A stretch of DNA of 64,000 nt. Origin: Bedellia somnulentella. Its lineage: Eukaryota; Arthropoda; Insecta; Lepidoptera; Bedelliidae. Position 1 is the stretch's first letter; each line of letters begins with the position of its first letter. Under the pieces are notes generated by a model. It was not told the DNA's origin. It saw only the letters and a program-made list of their open reading frames with translations, and made no database searches. Of the stretch, positions 24,901 to 35,900 are shown piece by piece. A program made the position numbers and the translations under genes. Location: the NCBI GenBank assembly GCA_963576735.1, contig OY755177.1, positions 9,796,001 through 9,860,000 of the forward strand. Direction: 5' to 3'.

Positions 24901-27900
24901 CGTGTTTATGAGGCACTGCAATCGACCAATCAGTGTACAGTATTCATAAAAACTGTCATTTCGTTTCGGAGTCATACTAAACCAACTAGTTTTTTTGCAA
25001 AAATCCTAGTAAGATTAGAAAATGTCATAACCGTTGTCTAATTATCCGGATTTTTGCAAAATCCCTAGGTTTTTTGCAAAAAACCTAAACATCAAATCAT
25101 CCTACGACATATATAATGTTTATAATCTCTACATATACAATAGTTCCGTTACTGAATCACTGACAAACTGGACCTAGAAAGCTGAAAATTAGTAGGTAGA
25201 TTGTTAAGGTGCTTCGCAAAGAATTCCCAGAAGCTGTGCAGTGTCAGCTTAGAATAGCACTACCCCATTTCTTCCGGTGGGTCTACGAAGAGTAAGTACG
25301 CGACTAACGGTATTGGGGCTTTAAAAGGATTTTTGGGCAATGCGGTTGGAGGCCCATCACCAACAACCTTTATTTTACCATCTTTTTCCCACTCAACTTT
25401 CCAAAGGTGGCCAATATTTCGCAGCCAACTGGTTAAATCAGCAAAATTCATTATTTAAAGTTACTTTGTTTCATTTTCATGCTGCATAAAATCTTATAGT
25501 CACCCTGTATAACCAGACGGCGATATAACGTTCAGCAAGGTGGTTGGAAGTTGTGTTCAACTAAATGGTTGACTGAAGTTTAGCCCTTTACTAGGAGCCG
25601 GCGTTTAATTAAGCGGCTAGCTGCTTTGTCAGATGGATGATTTATCCAGTTGGTTGGGACATATAGATCGGCTGGTTTTTATAAAAATTAGCAGTAGTTT
25701 AAAATCTTCCGTTTACGACAATTATATATAGAAATAGCAACTTTTAGAATAAATAGAATCAAACATGTAAGCAATAGTTATAGGTAAATATAAACAATTG
25801 AGTTCCTACAACTTAACAAATTAAAACTAAATAACTAATCTACTTTAAGAAAACCTAGTTGCATTTTTTTCATACGAAGATATGCTAGTGGATTTTCCTA
25901 TATGTTCTGATCCCAATAAAGTGTGAAAAAAATCTTAATTTACATAAGTGTCATTCAGTAAATACTTAAATATTTTTGCAGGCGATTTTTTCGGTGGTCA
26001 CGTAAGGGCAGTGTTTTCACTCATCACAGTTATATTCATAGTATGTGTGAGCGCAACCGTCACCAGTTTCAAGGAGATTCCTCTGCCCCAGCTGAAAGAA
26101 CAAGAGCAGTTCCGGAAGCTGGCTCAAGATGAACGCATCATGGAAACTTCTATAGACTATGATGATCAAGGAGTAGAGAGTAATACTCTTAAGAAAGGAA
26201 ATGCAACCTATGGATCACTGAATGAAACTGATGTAAGTTTTTGACATGATATATTTTCACATTCAGTGATGCAACAAAAAATAGTTGGGATGTGAAGATG
26301 TGAAATATGACCTTTTGTAACCAGAAGTGCTGTTATAATTACATAATATTTTGTTCATGTAACACAAATTACAACCAAGTTGTATCCAAACTTTGATTAT
26401 TATCACTTAAGCCAAAAATGTTCATTGCCGATTAAAAATCCACATATGCCTTCAATGACCGGTCATTCACCATCAGCCACTAAGGGCTACCCGCAAACTT
26501 CACCCAGTAAATATTTTGTGGTCAATATTTCAGGCAAATTAGAACACAAACCTTTTAGATAGGTCTTATAGCATTACTGTTAGTTTTACGCACGCTGCTG
26601 AGGCGACCAAGGCGTACAGATTTTTTAATGGTACTGGTCTTTATATTTTTTCAACTCCTCTTTCAAAAGCAACTGAGGAACTTTAGGTTATAGCTGTAAG
26701 CGTAGTTAGTATAGTGGTAATAGTTAGTTCTGTATGGAAAACATGGATAGATCTATTTAGAAAGTAATAAACTCTTTTCTTGCAGACTGAACCCAAAGTC
26801 CCAAGCGGTCACAGCGGCCAAACATTATCTCTGCGCCACTACCTCCGCTCCATCGTGCTGATGCCGGGGTCGCTCCGCATCGTGTGTCTCACCAACCTGT
26901 TCTGCTGGATGGCCCATGTCTGCTACTCACTGTACTTCACAGATTTCGTTGGTGAAGCTGTCTTTGGAGGAGATCCTTCGGTTAGTTGGTCGTCTTACTT
27001 TGTTGCTCTTTTCGCTTATAAATATGAAGCTAGTACATACTAGAAGTTACACACACACACACACACACGCACATCCATAAGCTAGTAATGTAAAAATAGT
27101 AATGTAAAAATATATTATAATAGATTAAGTTCTAATTACCTTAATATGTTTGTTTCTTTGTATTCTTAACTTAGTAAATATGTACATGTATGTATAAGGT
27201 GAAGATCTTGATTAAATTGGAACATGTTAATTAATAACTATACCATATGGGAATACTGTCTCTCACACAACGGGCAACCCTTTTGAGAGACAGGTTCATA
27301 ATATATTGTAATATGTTCTGATGAGCCAATATGGTTTTTTTTTTACTTACATACATATACTCACGCTATTATTGAAAGTGCTAGCACCTTTTTATTTTTC
27401 TCTTTATACTTGTGCCTCTGAAACTAGCGCCTGTCGTTGTTATTTCATAATTGTTTCCTACATCTCATGTTATAAGAAAAAACACAATAATAGCTTATGT
27501 AATCTTTGTTGTTTCTTGGTACGGTGGTACCAAGAAACAACAAAGTACGCTTGGTACCTCTGCCAATATTCACAAGAGTTTTAATCTTAAAGAAGATTTC
27601 ATTTCAAATTAAAACTAAATATGCTAGAAGAATTATACTGTTAATCAATATAAAACTAATTATAGTTCATGAAAAACTCGGAGTCTGCTAGTAATTATAC
27701 GAGAAACAAAGTTTTTAAATTAAGTTTAACTAAACGGTGGAACGGAAGTTTCTAAAGTTTCAAACGTTTAATTTTAGAAAAGGTTGAATTGCGCCATATT
27801 ATGCTGCGATTTCGTACTACGTGGTAGAAACTACTCAAAAGATAGCCAAAATTGTTTTCACACTACTTGAATCCATCGGCTTTTCACAATTTCCACAAAT

Positions 27901-30900
27901 TTGTAAAAAATACATTGTCACGCAACCAAGTATGTTTTTTCTCACTATATTTTCTCTTACTGTAAACAACCATGATAAATTAGCGATACATATGACACCT
28001 AAGAAAATACACATATGTAGTAGTAGGCCTGCCTCAGGGTTCGAACCCACGCCACTTGTTTAAAATAGAATTTGTATTTCTATAGTTATTATACATGATG
28101 AAATTGCAGGCTCCCGTGGGCAGTGAAAGCCGTGCTGACTACGAGGCCGGCGTGCGGTTCGGCTGCTGGGGCATGGCCATGTATTCCCTGTCTTGCGCCT
28201 GCTACTCCTTGGTCATTGAAAAACTCATCAAGAGACTTGGGTGAGTACGTTTTATCTACGTTTGTTCAAGGTACTAGCTTTTGCCCGCGTTTTCGCTCCC
28301 GTTAAGTTCGGGGTAACACGGTTCTCCTTTCCTTTTTATAGCACAGAAGATAACTCTGAACAGAATATTATTTTAAAACGCTACTGTAGACGATATTATA
28401 TTTCTTTCCATTTGGGTATAGAATGTAAAGATTTTGGGCATTGGACACACGCGAACATAGGAGAAGCACAGTTTTTCTAAGTTCACCCCAACCACCTTTG
28501 AATTGATTAGCATCAATATGAAATAATCTTGCGTACTTTATCTATTTAAAATGAATGGATATGAACCAAAAACCTAGACATTCTTAAGTGTAATTATGGC
28601 TATAAATCTCAAATAGGATAGCCAGCGTACCTGGACACTAATTCCTCACACATTTTTAAAGTTGATTGTATAGAAGAATGAAAACAAATTATCATGAGTA
28701 TGATGATAGGTCATGGGTCTCCAGCCGTAAACATTGCACTACAATTATATGAAATTAAGTTGCCTGTTACGACGCCCGGGGTAATAAAGGGGTTAGTTGT
28801 TTTCTAACATAACAAATACTCACGCCATTTATTCCCATTTGGGTAGGCAGAGACTATCGATCGCCACTTGATACGATCCTGACAAACCTATCTAGCTTTG
28901 TTTACATTCATCAATCTTCTCATACATGCTCCTTTATCTTCATACTCCGGACGCCTGCCTTTTTGAGCACACTCACTCTTGGTCCAAATGTGTTCTCTCA
29001 GGTCGTCCAACTAACATTATCACACTTATAGCTCTATAAATCTCTTTTACCAATTTATTATCATCCATCCTCTCTATGTGCCCATGTTATTGTATTCTAG
29101 TCCGGCAGAATAGGCTTTTTATATTGAAAAATAGATATAATATGTTTCCTCATTCTTTTTCTCTTTTCTTATGTTTTGTTTTCATAAATTAGGCAAGTTT
29201 TATTTTGTGTTCGATACTTCTCAATTATTTTTAACGTACTGAAAAGTTTATTTTTATGTCTATAATTAAAAGCTAAGATATATTTCAGAATTGCAAGAAA
29301 TCGCCTTTAACTAAAATTCAATTTAATTATTTCTTCTGCCAAAAGTAAAAATATATTTATTTACCTTCTATATTCACAATATTCATATTGAACATGTAAG
29401 GTACATACACACGTAGTCAAGGCTGTAAATACTATAAAGAGAAGTCAGAAATTCAGTATTAGAAATTCTACACGCCCAATAATCTATACAGCTGACAATA
29501 ATAGAACCTTAGTAGGTTTACCAGTTGACCAAGCTTTGGTTCATGCAAACATATAAGTTAAAATTATTCAAAATATGAAACAAATCTAAATGAAACTTAT
29601 AGAGCACCATGCACAATAAACACATGATACATACATACATATACTCACGGCTGTAAATACCTTGAAGGGGTAGCCAGAGCTAGGGAATTAGAAATTCCTC
29701 AGCCATTTTTTGGAAGTTGTGTGGGGAAAAGATGGTGAAATAAAGGTTGTTGGTGATGGGTCTCCAACCGCATCACCTAAGAATCCCTTAAAAGCCCCAA
29801 TACCGTTAGTCGCCTCTTACGTACACCCACCGGAAGAAATGGGGTACCGGAAACACATGATATCGGTTATAAGTCATAGTATTGAAACATAAACTCTCTC
29901 TTCAACTCAACGTTCACACCGTAAATATCCGAAAGGGTGGCAGAGCACAAATACTCCTGAACATCACATAACATTTCACTTGCACTGTGTATTCACGTGG
30001 TAGGGGGCAGACCTATCGCCGCTTTGTATATATACATGAATATGTATAACTTCGCCATACAGGTTTCATAACGATGCTTTCGCACATCATTCCCAACCTT
30101 GATAAGTCAATCACANNNNNNNNNNNNNNNNNNNNNNNNNNNNNNNNNNNNNNNNNNNNNNNNNNNNNNNNNNNNNNNNNNNNNNNNNNNNNNNNNNNNN
30201 NNNNNNNNNNNNNNNNNNNNNNNNNNNNNNNNNNNNNNNNNNNNNNNNNNNNNNNNNNNNNNNNNNNNNNNNNNNNNNNNNNNNNNNNNNNNNNNNNNNN
30301 NNNNNNNNNNNNNNNAACTCAGCCATGTGGGTTTCCTCACGACGTTTTCCCTCACCGTTAACAACCTTGATAAATTAACCACACATGTCTTTAGAAAAGA
30401 CAAATTGGTGTAGGCCCGACCCGGGATTTGAACACTAGCCGTTTGCACGATAACCGGTGTTCTGCCCATTGAGCTATCACGTCGTTCATTATCGTTATTA
30501 TCGTTTCATTAAATATCTAACATAAAAATTCACGCCAAATATCCCCGAAGGGGTTGGCAGAGGTACTAATACTTCTGAACATCACGTGACTTTGTCACCT
30601 GGTGTTCAGAGTACCCACGTTTTGCATGGACAGTGTACTCACGTGATAGGGGGCAGGCCTATCGCCGTTTTGTACGAATACACTGTCACATGACTAAGTA
30701 CAACTCAGCCATGTGGGTTTCCTCACGATGTTTTCCCTCACCGTTAACAACCATGATAAATTAACCACACACATGTCTTTAGAAAAGACAAATTGGTGTA
30801 GGCCGGACCCAGGATTTGAACACTAGTCGTTTGCACGATAACCGAGTGTTCTACCCACTGGGCTATCACGGTTGCAATTCAAGTGCCAAGAAATTTATTT

Positions 30901-32911
30901 ATAAAAGTTTAAATATCATTGGGTGAATAAAGTTTACTATAAGTGCATTTAAAGCACCTAGGTGAATTAGGTGAATAAAGTTTATTTCTTGTATACTTAA
31001 TGCACCTAGGTGAATAAAATTTATGAATAGTATATGTAATTCACCTAGGTGAATTAACTCAGGTGAATTAAGTATACTACACGGCCATTACTTCCCATCG
31101 GAGTAGGCAGATACGTTTAATTACATACATACGCGCATATACTCACGCTTTTACTTCCGCTTGTGGTAAGCAGATAATTTTAATTGCATACATACATATT
31201 TCCGTAAGGGGTAGGCAGATACGTATTGTTTCAAATATGCATACTTATACTCACGCCATCACTTCCCGTGGGGGTAGGCACAGGCGTATAATTACATACA
31301 TGTATACATATACTCACGCCATTATTTCCCATTGGGGTAAGCAAATACGTTCAATCACATATATGCATACATATACTAACGCCATTACCTCTCATTGGGG
31401 TAGGCTGAAACTATCGATCGCCACTTCGTACGACCCCGGCAATTTTTTTAATAAATATGCTTTTATTTTTAAGTCATATAGGAGTTCCCGCCTATTTAAT
31501 ATTTTGTGTGAAATATGACGTAAAAATATTTGGAAAAGGTTGTGTACATGAATAGGATATATGTAAGTATAGTAGCGAAAGAGATATATAGACGCAATGT
31601 GTCGTCGTTTATTAAATGAGAGTGGGATAGTTCATAAGAGAGTCCGATTGAGAGCGTTTTAAAAAAAAGGCGGGAGCAATTTCGTACGACCGCCCGCAAA
31701 ATCGCGCGCTCGCGAATGATTCAGGAACTGAAATCGGTGTAGTGGAATAACAAGCGTCTGTGGCCTTCTGCGGCAGTGACTGTGAAGGACCTCCGATTTC
31801 AGGAACGATAAAAGTGTAATGGAATAAGCTCTTAAGTCAATCACATATATGACTTTAAAAAAGAACAAATTGTATATACAACAAATTATACAAATAGGTC
31901 CGACTCAGAATTTAAACCCACGTCTCCGGCACGAAGAGCGGTGGTCCTCTGGCCAAGTTATCATGGTTGTTGTACTAAAAAAAATATGTCTTAACGCCCG
32001 GGCGCGTCTGCTTATAATTTTGAAATTTTCTCAACGGTTGAGAGGCGCCCGGGCGCCTCTGTCGGAGCGCGCCACTTAAAACGTTATTTGTGATATTTAT
32101 AAACACTTGTTTAGCATGCTGTATTGTAGCCGCCGGGATCGATGAATTATTTTAGCGGAAATGCATTAAAATAAAATTTAAACTTTTTAACGGTGTTCCT
32201 CTGAGGGGTTAAACTCACTCAGTAAAAACAACGTATAGTTGTGGCTCACCAAACAAGGGAACATAACACTAGATGTGTAAAAATACCCTCGTATGAGCCA
32301 ATTTCGTCTAAATGGAATTCTAAAAGGCTTTGTCACTTTAAAGTAACACACAAACGTTTTAGCTTGCGAAGGTAAAAGAGTTGACGCCTGTGTAAGCCCG
32401 ACCTTGTGAAACTCCGCGTTTAACCGCAATATATAATATGAGTAGAAGCGTGCAATAAAGTTCTCCTTTGAGGCTGTCAGCGAGTACACAGATTATACTG
32501 TGAAAGTTTACTAATATATCATATCATCTGTATTCAGATCATGAAATATGATTTAGGAGACATGACAAAACCACTACTTTATATTTCGTCCTAGTCGTAT
32601 AAATCTGTTTTGAAATTTTTGAATCACATGAAGATATCAGAGTTTCGTATTTGTACAACACAAAAATACATTTCAAAATCGTAGAAAAAAATGCTGGTTT
32701 CGGCCTTTTGATTTTATATTTCAATAAAAGAGTCAACAGCAAGAGGCACCGATGGCTCAGAAATCTTCTTTGTATAAGTTGTTCAAAGAAATTCTATACT
32801 TATAATAAATCTGTAGAGAGGTCAATTCTGTACATGGAATATATTTTCAAAATAACTATCAGGTTGTGATAAGGGATCGATACTGATGCCAAAAATGCAA
32901 TCAGTAAAATT

Positions 32912-32957
<46 letters not shown>

Positions 32958-35900
32958 GGTTTGTATGTTCCTTATGGAAACGAAAACTACTCGACGGTTT
33001 TTAACGAAACTTGGTACAATTATTCTTCATACTCCTGCGCAGGTTTTTGTATACTTTCCAACCGAGTAGTAAAGGGGAATTTTGGGAAATTTTGGGAAAA
33101 CGGGAGAAGTTACTCCATTTTTTAAGCTTCCTTCGCGTGTGCAGCCTTAATGGTTAAACTTACATAGAAATCATGTATGACGGAAATATTCTTCATAAAA
33201 TTATCTAAAAAAAATCTTCGACAGTTTATGTCTATCTTTTACGGTTGGCTCACAATAACACGTGTATTTCCTGATAGCTTAGCAGTTCGGAACATTCTGA
33301 TTATATTTGTTTACTCTTACGTTTGAAAACCTCTCACTCATCCCTAATTTAAAAAAGCTAACATTATTACCTATTCAATAAAAAAAGAATCATAGAAATC
33401 GGTAGAGAAACACCGAAATTATACATAAAATAAGCCATCGCGTCCGTGATCAAAAGCAAATCTTTACTAATTTACATATAACATACTAGATGGCGCCAGT
33501 AGTTGCATCCTACATCACGTAATGATTTATTGTTTAGTATAAGTACTTCATAGCGTTTTATTCCAAAATTTGCTATTAAACGGAAATACTGAACCGTTCA
33601 TTAAAGCGCATTCAAAATCACCAAACTACACTGTTTAGGGAGTGCTATAAATTTAATAAATTGAAAACATTGCGATGAATTTCACAATGCTTGAGCAGTG
33701 ACTGAAGAAAGAAACCTCAGATATTTAAAAAAATAACTCTACCCGTGCGAAGCTGGGACGATCCACTAGTAAATAATAATTATACAACCCAGAGCCCAGT
33801 TTTCTAGTTGACTCTCTACAAAACTATTCGCTTCAAAAAAGCCTTGACTTTGAGTACCTACTGCGCAGCGCCGCGTTGCATTTGTCAGGTTTCATAGAGC
33901 CTCCAAATCAATACCTGCTAATGACGAGAGAATCTGATATTGATACTGTTATGCTGTCAGCTTTGAGAGGCATTAATGGTGGCCATTAACGGAGATACGT
34001 TTTAATATGACCAAAAGGATTGCACTGATAGAAGCTTTGAACTGTTGATAGCATTCGAAATTGCAAACATGCTTCGATTACTTCCAATGTTTAAGCAAAG
34101 GCTACATTCAGAAGTTTAGAACTCTCGAGTTATTTTTGACAGCCATTTCGTTTTCTACACAAAAAGCCATTACTAAAAAAACATACATTTATACATAAAC
34201 TCACGGCTATAAATCCCTAAAAAGGGTTGCTAGAGCGTCGGAATATGTAATTTCTCGGTCACTTTTGGAACTTGAGTGGGAAAAAGATTGTAAAATAAAG
34301 GTTAGTGGTGATGCGACTCTAACTGCATCACCCAAAAATCACTTAAAAAGCCTCTTTACCCTTAGTCACCTGTTACGATCACCCACAGGCAGAAATAGGG
34401 TAGTACTATTTCAAGCCGAAATATGTTATTAATTAAACCTCACTTATACACAGATATATTGTTATTACGTAACAAATAACTCGAATTTTCTACGAAAAGT
34501 GAAAATATCTACGCTATAACAGATAGCTGAAATCTTTTTTAATTCCGAAGTTGTTCTTTTTTATTACAATACCAAATAGTAAAATTGTTAACCTTCTAAG
34601 TAAGAATTTAAAACAACATTTATAAGACAACATTTATAATAGCTATAGAACTACAAAAGCTTGTTTAACTCCACAATTCTAAATAAGCTCAATAAATCCT
34701 CTTACTTTGAACCAACTGCGAGAAAGCTCAGAGAGATTATAAAAGGAGCGAGTAGGAAAAGTTCTGTAGTTCAGTGGAGTGAAAGATCGTTGTTTGGAAA
34801 ATTTAAACTATATTCGTACTGTACGTTAAATATTAAACTTGAAGACTTTTCAACTATGCCGTCACCTCAAAGAGGATCGGATTATCCCACTGAAGCTCTC
34901 GAGAGATTTGAATAGTTGATGTAGCATAAATGTTGTCTAGCTACATACTTATACTATCACAGACAATATTAGCTCTATATTATAATAATAATAATAATAA
35001 TAAATCCTTTATTTGCAGGCAACAAGGCCCATATAATATTAGTAAAACTTAACCTATGTTAGTAATTTACAATGTAGTGGGCAGAGGCTTTGAGAGGCCG
35101 TGAGTATATGTATATGTATGTATGTTATAATATGAAAGAAGGGAGCCAAAGGAATTTTCGTTATTCCTGTAAATGACTATTCACTTGCGGACAACTGAGA
35201 TATCTTTTAGGGTCTCTAATTGCAATCATGCTATACACGTTTATATAAGCTAACATTATTACACTTTATAAGACACTAGCAGCCCGTCCCGGCTTCGCTC
35301 GGGCATAAATTATCATTAACATTTTGTTTTTTATTTTATTACATGTATTATTGTTTTAATATATTTTTTTTAAGTTTTAAGCTATGTTATATTTTTTTGC
35401 TGTGTAGTGTCGGCTTAGAATAGCACTACCCCATTTCTTCCGGTGGGTGTACGTAAGAGGCGACTAACGGTTTTGGGGCTTTTGAGGGATTTTTGGGCGA
35501 TGCGGTTGGTGACCCATCACCAACAACCTTTATTTCACCATCTTTTCCCCACACAACTTCCAAAAGTGGCTGAGGAATTTCTGATTCCTTAGCTCTGGCT
35601 ACCCCTTCTAGGGATTTATAGCCGTGAGTATATGTATGTATGTATGTTATATTTTTTTGTATTTATATTTAGATATATTTTTTCATTTTTTTCATTTTTC
35701 ATAATGAGTAATTACATCAAAAGCCGTTCAATTTATAGAGTTAGAGCTTCCCTGTAAATAATATTTGACGTTGTTGTATTTTGGGGCAGCAAAATAAATT
35801 GATGTTCAGGAGCTCCCACCCGCGACAGGCCAACGTACAGTTGACCGTGAGTAAAACTATTCTTTCGCAGGTCAATCTCTACTAATTTGAAGGTTTGGCC

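Noticed and set aside
30074..30469. ORFs spanning the N run
   Set aside because: They consist mostly of unknown bases.
32187..32489. 100-codon minus-strand ORF
   Set aside because: No recognisable motif, no splice context, and AT-rich DNA at this length gives such ORFs by chance.
34661..34915. 84-codon plus-strand ORF
   Set aside because: No family features and no neighbouring exon that would join to it.
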